Shown piece after piece: positions 1 through 11,861 of a stretch of 64,000 nucleotides of DNA. The stretch spans positions 29,097,816 to 29,161,815 of the forward strand of contig CM069606.1 of assembly GCA_035771175.1 (NCBI GenBank), in the 5' to 3' direction. A model generated the notes under the pieces. It saw only the letters and a program-made list of their open reading frames with translations, ran no database searches and was not told the origin of the DNA. Each line of letters opens with the position of its first letter. Within the stretch, counting starts at the first letter, position 1. The stretch comes from Paratinospora sagittata. Lineage: Eukaryota > Streptophyta > Magnoliopsida > Ranunculales > Menispermaceae. A program made the translations under genes and the position numbers.

Positions 1-2715
1 GAACGCTTATTCTGGCTACAACCATATTATGATGTACCACAGAGATGAAAAAAAGACCTCGTTCATAATAGACAGGGGTTTGTACTGCTAGAAGGTAATG
101 CCCTTTGGCCTAAAAAATGTTGGCGCGACGTATCAGAGGCTGGTGAACCAGGTCTTCGAAGGGAAGATTGGGTAGAACATGGAAGTATATGTCGACGACA
201 TGCTAGTAAAGAGCATCAAATCGGTAGCTCATCCTCACGATCTTAGAGAGGTGTTCGACACGATCAGGCACTAGAATATGAGGCTGAACCCAACCAAGTG
301 CACATTCGTAGTCATGATAGGAATATTCCTCGGTTTCTTGGTCAACCAGAGGGGGATCGAGAAAAATCATGAAAAAATCCAAACTATCCTAGATATGAAA
401 CCACCCAAACACGTAAAAAAAGTACAAAGCTTGATAGGGTGAATAGCTGCACTGAACCGGTTCGTGTCAAAGTCTACGGATAAGTGTTTACCGTTTTTCA
501 AATTAATAAAAAAGAAAACTGTCAAATGGGATGAAGAGTGTGAGCAAGCTTTTCAAGAGCTCAAAACTTACCTCAGCTCATCACCGATGCTCTCAAAACC
601 AATTTCCGGAGAGCTCTTCCTTTACCTTTTAATATTTGTTGCGGCCTTGAGCTCTGCTTTCATCTGGGAAGAATAGGAGATACGATAGCCTGTCTACTAT
701 GTGAGCAAGTCATTGCTCGATGCAGAAACGAAATACCCCAAAATAGAGAAGTTGGTCCTGGCCAGTATCACCTCAGCTCGGAAGCTAAGACCATACCTCC
801 TAGCCCATTCCATAGTCGTGCTCACGCGACACTAGCTGCTACAGGTTTTGCAGAAGCCGGAGACCTTAGGTCGGCTAACCAAGTGGGATATTGAGCTCAA
901 CGAGTTCGATATTGAATATCGACCAAGAATATCTGTCAAAGGACAAGCACTGGCTGATTTTGTAAAGGAATTCTCATCCATGCAAAAAAAGGATGATGAC
1001 ATTGAAGCCGACCTCGAGCTGACATAAAAACTATTTGTCGATGGCTCATCGTGCAAACAAGGAAGTGGGGTCGGCATTGTTTTGGTCTTGCGCAAAGGAG
1101 ATAAACACCTTGCAGCTCTCTGGTATGGATTTTTGGCCTCGAACAACGAGTTTGAATACGAAGCTCTTCTAGTTGGTCGACGAATGGCGCTCAACTGGGG
1201 GGTATGCAAAATCGCAATATGTTGTGATTCACAACTTGTTGTAGGTCAAGTCACCGCAGAGTACCATGCAAAGGATAATTGCATGTAGGCTTACCTGCAG
1301 ATTGTGAAAGAGCTACTGAGCAATTATAAAGAATATGAAGTCATACAGGTTCCACGAGCAGACAACTTCTTTCGAATGCTCTCTCGAAGCTCGCCTCCTC
1401 TTCCGGGGATGAGCTCATTCTACAAGTGCCAAAAGAATACCTGCCTAGCAGGAGTATCAAGGAGAGCAGCCAGGTCGGCCTCACCGAGGTCAACTCTTCT
1501 TAGATGGACCCAATTGTGAAATTCTTGAACATGGAAGAGCTCCCATCTCACAAATTACTGGTAAGAAAAATACAGCGACAAGCAGCCATGTACGTGCTCA
1601 TTGACCACATGGTGTATCGACGTAGCTACAACTTGCCCTATTTGAAGTACTTGAGAGAAGACCAAGCTCAGCTCGTCTTTGACGAGGTACATGCGAAAAT
1701 CACTCTAAAGGAAGAGCTCTTGCGTATTGAGTACTCCGTCAGGGATATTACTGGCCGACGATCAATCAGGATGCCCTTAGGACAGCTCGACATTACAATA
1801 TATGTCAGCGACATGCTACAATAATAAGAGCTCCTCCTGAAAATCTGACTCTCATTCAGAGTCCTTGGCTTTTTGCTCAATGGGGAGTAGACTTAATTGG
1901 GTCTTTGCCAATGTGCAAAGGTCAAGTTAAGTTTGCCATTGTAACAGTGGATTACTTCACCAAGTAGGCAATGGCAGAGCCGCTAGCTCACATAACCGAG
2001 CAAAAGATGACAAAATTTATCTGGCAGTCAATTATTTGTCGATTCGGAGTACCATTCGCCATAATATCAGATAATGGGAAGCAGTTTAATAATGCGAAGT
2101 GCAGCTCATTCTACTCCGAGCTCGAAATTTGCCACTTCTTCTCGGCATCAGCTCATCCTTAGGCGAACGGTCAAATCGAGGCCGTCAACAAGATTATCAA
2201 GCATACGTTGAAGGCTAGAATCGAGGAGAAGTAGGGAACGTGGGCAGATGACCTCCCCCAGGTATTATGGTCTTACAGAACGACGACTGAAGAAACTATT
2301 TTCTCCCTAGTGTTTGGAATGGAAGCAGTTATTCCAGTGGAGCTCGAAATTCCAACTCTGAGAACTTCGTACTTCAATGAAGAGAAGAACTCGGAAGCAT
2401 AAAAGGCCGAGCTAGACCTTTTGGAAGAAAAGTGAGAGCAATCACAACTTCGACTAGCTGCATACCAAAGGAGAACATCGAAGTACTACAATTCCAAAGT
2501 GAGTCCCTGTAGTTTCACAATCGATGACCTGGTACTAAGGAAGGTCATGCTCAACACCAGAGAGGCCGGAGAAGGGGCTCTCGGCCCAAATTGGGAGGGA
2601 CCATACAAAGTCATTTCCATACCGAAGAACGGAGTCTACGAGTTGGAAGACCTCGATGGAAGATGAATCTCCAAGCCATGAAATGTAGAGTACCTGAAGT
2701 TTTACTACTAGTAGT
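1..2715 (+). pseudogene. pol: Degenerate gypsy pol: RT, RNase H, second RNase H, integrase
   Basis: The reverse transcriptase enters mid-domain; its catalytic YVDDM is encoded at 188-202 and is followed by LVKS, as in Tat/Athila-type RTs. A first RNase H region follows (about 460-1020). A second RNase H-like domain begins with LFVDGSSCKQGSGVGIVL at about 1030, with conserved E in NEFEYEALL and D in CCDSQLV; this archaeal-type extra RNase H is known from the Tat lineage. Integrase runs from about 1500 to 2715: ISDNGKQF holds the second catalytic Asp, and the GQIEAVNK stretch holds the Glu. In-frame stops at 676, 1026, 1288, 2161 and elsewhere, plus frameshifts, disrupt the frame. Several stops are CAG or TGG turned into TAG or TGA, as expected from decay of methylated cytosines. 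Confidence 0.88.
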
Positions 2716-2879
2716 TATAGAAAGTAGGAGTAGTTCAGTAAGAATAGCTAGCAGGGGTCACCTACTCAACTTAGACATATCATTTTGTCATCTCTTGTTA
2801 AAGTTTATAAACTAGTTTGTTTTTTAACGACTTTGCGTGAGTTTACCAACAACTATCGACACGAGATGGCACGAAAGAA

Positions 2880-3480
2880 AGCGACTAATACCTTGGGAAT
2901 ACGAGCCTTGCTCAAATAATCCCCAAAAAGGGGCTGAAAACCTATAGTACCCTGGGGTCTGAGCTCAAGCCAGGATTATCAACAGGAAGAAGGTTAAGGC
3001 CTAAAATACCTTGGGACCTGAGCTCATCAGAGTTCAGGTTATTACCGAAAAGGAGGTCACCCTTGAAGTACCTTGGGATCTCAACTTTTCAGAGTTCAGA
3101 TTATCATCGGGAAGGAGTTCATTCTCATAGTACGTTTTTGATCATCACCTAGAAGAATAACGCTGACGGGACTTATTTTCCAAAAAATGGCTAAGTCCAA
3201 GGTCAAGCTCGGAGAACGGCCGAGCTCATTAGACTTACTAAGCCGAGCTCAAGCTTGGATTATGGACGAGCTCACATGCTAACCGGGCCGAGCTCGCGGG
3301 ATATATTTCCCAAAAAATGACCAAGTCCAGAGACAAGCTCTTTAAACTGGTTGAGCTCACCGGACATATTGAGCCGAGCTCACGACCTTACTGCTCTAAA
3401 AATCGACTAAGTCCTAGGGAGCAGCTCAAGCTAGGATTATAACTGAGCTCACAGGACGACCTGCATAAAGTAGTTTGGTA
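2880..3480 (+). repeat. GAGCTC-rich spacer between pol and antisense ORF
   Basis: No coding signal is visible in either strand. The palindrome GAGCTC, usually as GAGCTCA or CGAGCTC, recurs about a dozen times, often followed by a variant of 'agccaggattat' or preceded by 'accttgggacct'. The stretch 2935-3120 contains three diverged copies of a unit with 'taccttggga(c/t)ct' and 'cagagttcagattatc'. The pol spacer of Tat elements is commonly repeat-rich, and I infer degenerate tandem repeats here. Confidence 0.5.
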
Positions 3481-3606
3481 AGTGCTCAAGTCAAGTATAG
3501 AAAGAAAAACACAACAAGTGAAGAACAAGATTCATTCAAAAGTGGATGAAGTATTTAAGTTCGAAATCTGATCATGATTACAAAAAGAGATGGAAGAAAT
3601 AGAGGC

Positions 3607-5056
3607 TTAGGAGCCTAACATGACAACCTCGGCCCCAGCAGCCAGTTGTTGTTCGGCCTCAGTTTCATCTTGGCCTTTCCTCACAGCTTGGACCTCCGGT
3701 TCGGTTGTAGCAACAGGCTCTTCTTTAGCTCCTGCAGGCTCTTCCTGTTGCTGCTCGGCCATGAAGTTGTCGAAGGCTACTATATCGACCTTGTCAGCAA
3801 AGTATTTGCTGAAGTCAACCCTCATATGGATCTAACCCAGCTCGTATTCTTCCCCCTTCAGGTCATCGAACTCTCTAGAAGCTTTGTACTCCCGAACAGC
3901 TCGACGAGCCGAGTTGGCAAGCTCGGACTCCAAAGAAGCGACCTTCGCTCTCAACAGTTCATTATCCGAGGCCGACCTTTGCAGCCGAGATGCGGTGAAG
4001 GACAGCTCAGACTCGGCCTTAACAAGGTTGCTCTCAAGCTCCTCCACCTTCTTCTCCATCTCCTATTTCAGCTTCCTCTGCTCGGCCTCAGTAGATATTG
4101 ACAGCTTGTCGACCTTCTTCATGGCCAGGAAAATTTGATGGGCAGCCTGAACAAGAACAAATGCACAAGTCAACCCAAGTAGGACGACGAATTACAATTA
4201 ATATTGAGGAAATGCATCTTACCTCAACACATTTCACAAAAGCCTGAGAGGAGTTGTCCCTGTCGAGGTCCTCTTTCCCTTACTCGACCTTGGATCAGGG
4301 CAGTCCGATCTGGTACCCCCTAATTACCAGATCTTGATTATCAATCTTAGTAACAGGAGGCCCCATATCACGCAGCCTCTTCTCAGGTCGGAGGTCGATG
4401 GGGTCGGGAAAAGCTCGCCAAATATTAGGGCTTAGCTAAGCTGGGGCAAGACTCAGGTCGGAAAAAAGACGGCAAACGACTTTGGGTAAAGGAAGAATGG
4501 CCCCATACTTAAACAAACCCGTGTATAAGGTTACCTAACCTTTCTTAGGGCAGCTTGGCCTTTCGCTGTGCTGGGGAACACGCATCAGGACAGAGGATGG
4601 GATCTCGAATAGAGCCCTCAAATACAAAAGGTGGTCCTTAGTGATAGAGAAAGAGAATTCATCAATAGAAAATGAAGGACCTGCCACCTCGGCCCCGTCG
4701 TCCGACTCGGTCTCAGGGTTAGACTTGACCTTAACCCCAATCACTTCATCGGCCGAGGAGACCACCTCGGCTCAACGATCGATTTTGCTCGACTCACCTT
4801 GAACCTTCTCACTGCGAGCTCGGTCCCGAGCAGAGCAGAGGGCGACTTCACCTTGGTTAAGAATATCAATGCCCTTAGATTCTCTCTCCTCAAATGATTG
4901 AGCAGCCAATGCCTCATTGTGAAGCGGCTGCTCAGCATCCTTTCCACTTCGTGGAGCATGAAAGCCAAAAATACTAAACAAATTAGAGATGAAGGAGAGG
5001 AAGGAAATACCGAATAAGGAGAATTTTGAGCAGGTAAGAATCCGAACAAAAATCAA
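3607..5056 (-). pseudogene. Antisense ORF (aORF) of the Tat-like element
   Basis: Reading leftwards, the N-terminal half contains an acidic stretch and then TKDHLLYLRALFEIPSS followed, after a stop, by LSPNIWRAFPDP. This resembles the 'putative gypsy type transposon' domain of plants (PF04195-like, with its conserved PN-W motif). The C-terminal part is a predicted coiled coil (KKVEELESNLVKAESELS, about 4059-3832) ending in an acidic, Gln-rich tail at 3607. Position between pol and the 3' LTR, in opposite orientation, matches antisense ORFs described for Tat/Grande-type elements. Stops (for example at 4772, 4535 and 3832) and frame changes break it. The domain label comes from motif resemblance only. 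Confidence 0.65.
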
Positions 5057-5470
5057 GAACCAGATTGCAAAATGACTGAGCTGGGAAAAATATGAGCCAA
5101 AAAATTCTGAGCTGGGAGAGAAGATTTTTGAATAAAAAAGTCAAATGAGTAGGAGCCACTATTTATAGAGGGCCCTTCTCGACTTAAAGTCGTTGGATGT
5201 CGTGGTCCCAAATCTCGAGAAATATCCAACGGCTTCGATCGGAGCAAACAAATCAACATGAATTTTGACAGTATGGGTCCCGATATGTGAAATCTCGAGG
5301 AGCATCGGATGGTTCTGATCCAACCTTTGGTTTCAATGCCCAGATCGACTTTTGACGAATCGCGAGGAACGTCAGGTGACCTAGAACACTTTTAATGTAT
5401 AATACGAGTAACACAAATCTCAAGCAAAATTTACGATGATGGAAAGCCTTTCACCCAAATAGGGCTAAAA
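5057..5470. other. Spacer between antisense ORF and LTR
   Basis: No convincing coding region is seen. The stretch contains repeated 'aatctcgag(a/g)a' phrases with downstream 'cgatccaac', which look like a small diverged repeat. It probably holds the leader of the antisense transcript if one exists, but no TATA box is clear. Confidence 0.3.
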
Positions 5471-5485
5471 GGCTTGGGGGGTAAA
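5471..5485 (+). promoter_or_regulatory. Polypurine tract of Tat-like element
   Basis: The sequence ggcttggggggtaaa lies directly before the LTR start tgttgga. It would prime plus-strand DNA synthesis. Confidence 0.7.
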
Positions 5486-6354
5486 TGTTGGATGGTCAAC
5501 TCTGATTAGAGCTGACCTGGATATTGGAAGAGGAACTGAGTTGGCGTTCCGCGATGTGTTAGCCACGTATGAAGAAGGACGAGCCGAGGTGACGAGGGAA
5601 AAGTCGCGTAAAGTGGCAACCGCTAGATTAGCTCAGTCAAATTGATCTCTATTCAATTATGATCGTGTTTGAGATGACTTAGCAGGTTGATAAATACGAT
5701 AATCCCGAAAGCACAACCATAGCGATAGCTCTACCCAGCCAAGCCGAGCTCAGTGCTATTCTGTTCAAGGCTGACAGTTCGGTCTCTATCCGAGTTGATA
5801 ACCCCAGACGAAACAAATAAGATTAAGGATTCTTTCCTGGCACGCCATATCCCGAGAAATCTGAGGTAGTTGCACTCACAGATACGAACTTCGACAAAGA
5901 GAAGGGATAAGACTCTTCCTCCGAGAAAAATCAAGAAAATAAGGATCATCCGAGATGAGATAAGATTCCTACTCTGAGATGAACTCGGAATGGATGAGCT
6001 CATCCAACTCATCTCAACCAACGACAAAACAACACGTCGCACCATGCTTACTGGGCAGCTAGCCATTCTGGCCAGAGGACTTCCTCTATAAATAAGACCT
6101 ATCACCCTCACCATAAGGTGGGAACAACTTTCTACAATAGTTGTTGCTATAGTCTTGAACAAGCTCTAACTTAGGCATCAGAGGGTCTTTGAGCGGCACC
6201 ACACCAGTGTTCCTTATGATAGCCATATCGCTTTCTCTTTTATTCTTAGACCTAGCTGATAAACCCTCGCCGAAACTGGAGAGTTCATATTTCAGATAGG
6301 ATCATCTCCTATACGTGTTCATCTACTTGGTGTTGATCAGATTCTGCATCAACA
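5486..6354 (+). repeat. 3' LTR of Tat-like element
   Basis: The LTR is 869 bp, opens with tgttggatgg after the polypurine tract and closes with gcatcaaca. A TATA box tataaata lies at 6087-6094 within 'cctctataaataagacc', which gives a short R/U5. ORFs on the minus strand inside it are chance. The partner LTR is outside the window, so the right edge rests on the TG/CA and inverted tgttg/caaca termini. Confidence 0.7.
6087..6094 (+). promoter_or_regulatory. TATA box of Tat-like LTR
   Basis: tataaata sits about 270 bp before the LTR end, where R should begin. Confidence 0.5.
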
Positions 6355-7289
6355 AAACCTATCTTGTTCATGGGTCAAGCGAATATTTGTTAGTAGTGAC
6401 ACAAGGTTATCCAGCTGACTGACGGATCTAGATGGAACAAGTCTTATGAAATCGATATTCCAATAGGTGCCTGAAGGTGAGTTTCCACCTAAGGTCATGT
6501 CTCTAATGTCCAACACATGTAGTTTTCCACCTAAAGTCACTATCTTCATTAAACCTATAACATTGAAAAAACAATGAGGGTTGGTTTTATCTTCTTTTTC
6601 TGAGTTGAGAGTCAATTAATTAGGTTAAATAAAAAATCCAACATGAAATCAAATGACCCTTTCTACAACAACCTTGTTAGTCTTGCTATTAGAGATAAGG
6701 GTATCATCTAACTTAATGATATATGTCCTCTCAAAAAAAAAAAAAGATTTGAAATATGATGTGTATCATAGACTTTTATCCTAGAAATAATTAAAAATGA
6801 AATAGTCCCATGGCCAATGACGACAACTTTATCCTCCGGCCAGGCATGTACCCCCCTCATATAAGATGGAGTGTCCAAATCTTGTCATCATCATATGTGG
6901 TGTGCTATTGAGCCTTAATGTGAGCATTTATACTACCCTTAACTTTGATCTGTTGGGTTTCAAAAAAAAAGAAAGAAAACTTTGGTTTATTGATCTTCAA
7001 GGATTTGTATATATGAGATCTAACCCAAGAAATACTACAAATTGACAAAAAAAAAAGGATGATGATTGGCCTTTACATTCATCTAATTAGTTCTATTTAA
7101 AGCCCATTGTGGAATTTATTCTATTGTGCAATTATTAGGTCATAATTTTGGCCCATCATTTCTTTTTCTCATATAAATCAATGACTTGACATATATAGAT
7201 AATTAAATCTATAAAGATATTAATAATAAAACACTCCTTCTCCGTCTCTAACTCTAAACTAATTTATGTGTTTTTTCCCCTTCCCATCT
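6355..7289. other. Unassigned stretch between two retroelements
   Basis: AT-rich sequence with several A/T runs. The longest open frame is 6349-6615 on the minus strand (88 aa, containing LHVLDIRDMTLGG), partly overlapping the neighbouring LTR end. It matches no family that I recognise. No terminal repeats, PBS or hairpin arrays of the neighbouring elements are seen. It could be the chromosomal target into which both neighbours inserted, or a decayed element. Confidence 0.3.
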
Positions 7290-8819
7290 ATGGTGAAATT
7301 ATTACAAGTGTACAATATCATAAAAAAGTAATATAGTGAAGAGTAAAGTGTTATTTCCACATAGATTTGTCTCTAATTTCTAGTAAATTATTAAGATTAT
7401 CTCAACTTAATCTTATTTAAACAAAACGATGAAATCAACTATAACTAAATTGAAAACTACAAACTAAACTAAACTAGTTATAAATCAATAAATTAAATAT
7501 AAGAAACTTATTACAATTTTCCCTCCACACTTCACTTAGGTTTATTTACTCATTTTTTGAGTAATTAATTAATTTGAATTGTTAACCAAGAGCCATAAGT
7601 TATTTACAAGCCTCTTCCGATGGTCAAGTAAAAATATTTTCATTTAATTAAATCACTATATTCCTATGAGATTTAAATCAAACAAGATTCATTAGGTTCA
7701 TCATGCTCGCAATGGTTACATATGTTATATGAGTATATTTCTATCTCACATGAACTCATAGTTTCTACCTTTTTTTTATCATATGTCACATTAATCAAAT
7801 CTAAACCTAAAATCCTTTTTTCCAAGTTCATCTAGATTCACCAAATCAATCTAATTATTGGCTAGTTAATTAGAAGCAATAGGCATAGACTAAAATAAAC
7901 AACTCAATATTAACTAAGAAAAATCTATTATAATCACATAAACTCCAAGTTACATAAGAGTTCCAATTGCAATCCTAGAAACTAATCTATCCAATAACTA
8001 ATAATAAAAATCAAAATCAATAATATTTAACATCATTGAAAGAAAGATACTCAAATACAAGAGAACAAAAAATAATGTAAAGATTTAACAATGGTTCCAC
8101 CAAATTCTTCAATCGGCTTCGTTCTTTCATGTGATTTTGTTCTTCTTTTTCACCTTGAATGCTTCTCTAAATGGATATGCCTTTCCTAAGCTTTTATATG
8201 TCCTATTTACAAGTATGAAAGAGGAACAAGGAAAATTCGCACGAATTGCATCCCAATCCTAGTATGACTAAACTACCTGGTGCCTTGGCACCCATGTTTG
8301 GCGCCTAGGTGTCCACACACTGATTCTTCTTTCCTTCACTTCATCACTCGGCTCCCCAACCTCCACTTCACTTGCTTGAAATTACAACTTTGATTTTCTT
8401 CTTCCTAGAGCCTAGGCTTCCATTCTCCAAGCCTAGGCCTCCATGTATTGGTTTTCACTACCACTTTTGACTTTGATTCTCTTGTCCTCCTTACTTGTAA
8501 CCCTACAAAATAGAGCAACAAATGAGTAGATAATAGTCCTAATATACACAATTATCACTAATAACCCTATGAAACAAATGGTTAGAAAACAACTTATCAA
8601 ATACCACAAACTCGAAACTTGGCTAGTCTCTGAGCAAAGAAAAGAAAACACAAATAAAATGCAAACAAAATGGTGAACATACAAAAACTACCTAAAATAA
8701 GTAATGATTTAACTCAAATTTGAAAACATGGCCTAAAAGATTGCTCATAAGTCATAACTACCATGAAAACTTAGAAAGTTGTGAAAGTCTAGAATTTCAA
8801 TCCAACCTCCACCATACTC
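7290..8819 (-). repeat. LTR-like 3' end of the Athila-like element
   Basis: Read on the minus strand, this AT-rich region ends with 'attgtacacttgtaataatt' followed by tcacca, resembling the U5 end of Athila/Tat LTRs, at about 7290. It contains no coding region. The phrase 'tggtgccttggcacccatg' with 'ggcgcctaggtg' (8278-8312) is a GC-rich palindromic cluster. Continuation of the same sequence lies at 10809-11861 beyond solo LTR B. The inner LTR border could not be fixed. Confidence 0.4.
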
Positions 8820-9104
8820 TAATAGTCACCCAAGAGGGGGGGTGAATTGGGTGTCTTGGCCAATTAAGTCAATTTAAAATTTATCTTATATTAATCTTGT
8901 GTGATCCTTCAATTTGATGAGGCATTTAATTGAATAGATCATGTACAATAATAAAGTGCAGAAATTAAATGCAAAGGCACAAAATTTTTATGTTGTTCAA
9001 AAATCTAATTTCCTACATCCACACCTAGAGGAAACCTCTCTAAGATTCCACTAGCTCAGATTCACTTACTAGGTGTGAATCAAATTGTTACAAATGCCTT
9101 TTTA

Positions 9105-9260
9105 CAGGTTCAAGACAAGCCTATCCTTTTACGGGCTAAGGATGAACCGACTACTTCCTTTTACAGGATAAGGAAGAACTTAAAATCCTTTTACTGGGCT
9201 AAGGATGAACCACTTGACCATTTTCAAGAGAAAGGGTGAAACTACCTTTGATTCTAACCT
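9105..9260 (-). repeat. R/U5 hairpin array of LTR B
   Basis: Three hairpins are clear on the plus strand: ATCCTT (9123-9128) with AAGGAT (9138-9143), CTTCCTT (9154-9160) with AAGGAAG (9170-9176), and another ATCCTT/AAGGAT pair at about 9196-9217. Loops on the coding (minus) strand contain the CCCGTAA core or its variants. The same arrangement with different stems is found in the other copia-type LTRs. Confidence 0.75.
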
Positions 9261-9977
9261 AGGAATCTTAAGTGAATCAAATTCACTTGACTTGGTTGTT
9301 TCAATCTTAAAACAAACCAAAACTCTAATTACAAATATTACAATGAAGCTCAAGATATAACAATTTCAATCAATATAAGATATGAAATTAAAGCTCATGG
9401 ATTGTGAAAACTTACAACTATATACCTTTCATGAGCAATATGAATTGCTCATTTGAATGATGTTGAAAAATGTGCATGATTGATGCAAAAGTTGAAGCCC
9501 CAAAATCACCAAGATGATTTTTCATTCAAATGCTCTCTCTAGTTGTTTTTGAAAATGAGAAGATGTGGAAGATAGAGTTTATAGTTCATTCTCTCATTTT
9601 CTCACAAAAACAGTTAAACTTAGGGAATTCTAGATTAAGAAATCAAGCACTCAGTTCCCTAAGAGTCAAAGAGGTTTCTCTCAAAAGAAGATTTCAAATT
9701 GAAGCTTGAAGAGAAAACCCAAAACAAAAAGAGAAGCAAAATGCTTCAAATCAAGGATATGTTTCTCAAAAATTGAAAATCTCTAAGTATGATTCCTCTC
9801 AAGAAAAAAAGATTAAAAGCTTAAGAGATTCACAAAGTAAGAAAAACATTATGTAAAACCTTTTTCTTTCAAAATCATTTTTGAAGAAACTTGATTTTGT
9901 TTTGAAAATGAGAAGAACAAAATAAAGGCACAAGTTTCAAAAGATTTTGCAAAAGTTGCTCATAATGAGCTAAGACA

Positions 9978-9986
9978 CATATTTAT
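9978..9986 (-). promoter_or_regulatory. TATA box of LTR B
   Basis: Minus-strand tataaatat lies between the U3 palindromes and the R/U5 hairpins, the same order as in the other LTRs. Confidence 0.5.
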
Positions 9987-10009
9987 AGAAAAACACTTCA
10001 AAAAAGTAA

Positions 10010-10330
10010 GAACCATGTTTCGTAAGGAAGAACCATGTTTCTATTTGAATTTGGCAAAATTTGCATTCTGCCAATACACAAGGAAATACATTTCTGCTTG
10101 AAATCCTAGTTTCTGCCAAAACACATGGAAATGCGTTTCTATGTGAAATTCCTAGATTACCCTAACATTGGGAACGCGTCTTTCCAGAGGAAATGTGTTT
10201 CTGTGTTGAATTCCAGAATGCACCAATCTGGGCAAAATGGAGGAAACATGTTTCTTTAGAGGGAACGTATTTCTGCCTGTCAGTGTGAAAATTTTCATTC
10301 TGGACAACAGAAAATGTGTTTCTGGTTGAC
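10010..10330 (-). repeat. U3 palindrome array of LTR B
   Basis: About nine copies of a short quasi-palindrome of the form gGAAAYRYRTTTCt are spaced 20-60 bp apart (for example ggaaatgcgtttct, gggaacgcgtctttcc, ggaaacatgtttct). They lie upstream of the TATA box of this LTR. No reading frame is supported; the 60-aa minus ORF here is a product of the repeats. Confidence 0.7.
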
Positions 10331-10808
10331 ACAAAAACTTAAAACATGTTTTCTCGATTAAACAAATTCAAAACACTTGAAAACATCTAATCATAATAAA
10401 ATTGAAGTTCATGCCAGTGTTTGAAGCAATTTTGATGAAAGTCAAAAGTTTGACCAATATGAAAACTGATTTGATTTTGCAAAAACTAATGATTTTAAAA
10501 TATGATGCATGCACGCAAATACTTGGAAATAAATGAGCAATATAAAAACAAGAAAAATTACAACCTAATTCTAATTATACTTGTAAGCTCTCATCCTTTA
10601 TCATCGTGTCAACTCGTCCAAGCTTTGACTTTGACTTTTTTTATCCACTTGAGTTGAGTTGAGATCACTTGACTCTTGTATTGGCCTTTTGACTTATCCT
10701 TGGTGCTGAAACATGCTCAAATCAACCATTAGCACCATGGTTATATTGTTTGTTAGCATTAAAACACAGAAAAATTCTAAGTGGAAAACCATTTAGGTCA
10801 ACAAACTC

Positions 10809-11861
10809 TACCTTTGACTCTGCGCTTGTGTGTGTGTGTGTATGTGTTTAACCATTTACATTTAACCACTTGAGTTTTGGGTTGCTTTATGCAACAATAA
10901 TCGATCTTTCTATATATAGACTTAATTCAAACTCCATAGGCTCATTTTTCACACCACTCTCCACTAATGTAGACTAGCATACCACTTGGAATCAAGGAGA
11001 CTTTTTAATCTTGCAATGTAGGCTAGGGATAAGGTAGGATAAATAAGTATGAACAAGGCTTAAAACACCCTAAACCCTTCAATCATTTCAATCATCTTGT
11101 AGAACCATTATAAACAATTCATATATACCCTCAACTTGATTTTTGAGTTCAACTCCCCCCCCATTGTTTGTTTTCATTCTTTTTTTTTTTTTTTTTTGTT
11201 CTTTTTTTCATCTACTACACCCCTAAACTTTGTTTCTTTCTAACACAAGTGTAGCACTTCATATTTGTTTCTAACAATAAGCAAGTTCTTTCATTGTCTC
11301 CTTCCATTCTCAACTTCCCATCCTTCCTAGCTTTTGCAAAGCTCCAAAATAATTAGAGTGTTAAGGGTGAAGGTATAAAAGTAGGAATTAAATTATTCAG
11401 CTTGGCTAGGTGACAAAGAAAAGGTCTAATTAAGCAGAAAATGGGTAACTAGGGGTATACATGTAAATAGGTAAGCTTGATGGCTTAAACGATCCAAAAA
11501 TGGCCTAAATCATTTTTCTAATGGTACGACGCCTAGGATTTCGCCTCAAGTGATATTCAAAAAAGTTCTAGAGTTCAATGAGATCTTCATGAAATTCTTA
11601 ATTTGCATAAACCTATTTTAAGCTCACAAGTGGTTCAACGTTTATAGCTACATGCTCAACGGGTGTAAAGAATTAATGGTCAAGTCAAGTACACAGACAA
11701 AAACAACCTTCGTCATTCTCCTAGAGCCATTTCTAATTCAATCATATTCTTATTAGGCCAATTCTCCTAGAGCCATTTCTAATTCAATCATATTCTTATC
11801 ATTGGCCTAAATAATTTTGATCAAATCAAAATTCAAACTCAAAGACTTTTTTTTTATACAA
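10809..11861 (-). other. Athila-like element, continued
   Basis: Noncoding AT-rich sequence continuing from 8819 after solo LTR B. It contains a (tg)n run at about 10828-10846, a T-tract at about 11178-11197 and a direct duplication of about 40 bp ('ttctcctagagccatttcta' and following bases, first near 11717 and again near 11762). No protein-coding signal is seen in either strand. The phrase 'taggattttgcctcaag'-like sequence near 11530 has no assigned meaning. Confidence 0.4.

Larger units (their letters stand above)
1..6354 (+). mobile_element. Tat-like Ty3/gypsy retrotransposon, 3' part
   Basis: The order pol (RT, RNase H, second RNase H, integrase), spacer, antisense ORF, polypurine tract and LTR is that of the Tat lineage of plant Ty3/gypsy elements. 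The 5' LTR, gag and protease lie to the left of the window, so no target duplication can be compared. The right end is placed at 6354, where the LTR closes with catcaaca, the inverse of its opening tgttgga. All reading frames are interrupted, so the copy is dead. Assignment to Tat rests on the doubled RNase H and on the antisense ORF and not on a phylogeny. Confidence 0.8.
8820..10803 (-). repeat. Solo LTR, family B (copia type)
   Basis: On the minus strand it begins tgttgacctaaatggttttc at 10803 and ends with the copia-type block of a CCCAA/TTGGG hairpin around caccccccc. It is 1984 bp long. The 5' start matches that of LTR B2 at 23719. The flanks read tactc (8815-8819) and aactc (10804-10808), a 4/5 target duplication, and no internal domain adjoins, so it is a solo LTR. 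A TATA box (minus strand) lies at 9978-9986. Palindrome arrays lie on both sides of it. Confidence 0.75.

Noticed and set aside
5731..6162. 143-aa minus-strand ORF
   Set aside because: It lies wholly within the 3' LTR of the Tat-like element and shows no protein motif.
1..6354. Endogenous pararetrovirus (caulimovirid) as an alternative for the RT-bearing stretch
   Set aside because: An integrase domain, a second RNase H, a polypurine tract and an LTR are present, and there is no movement or coat protein signature.
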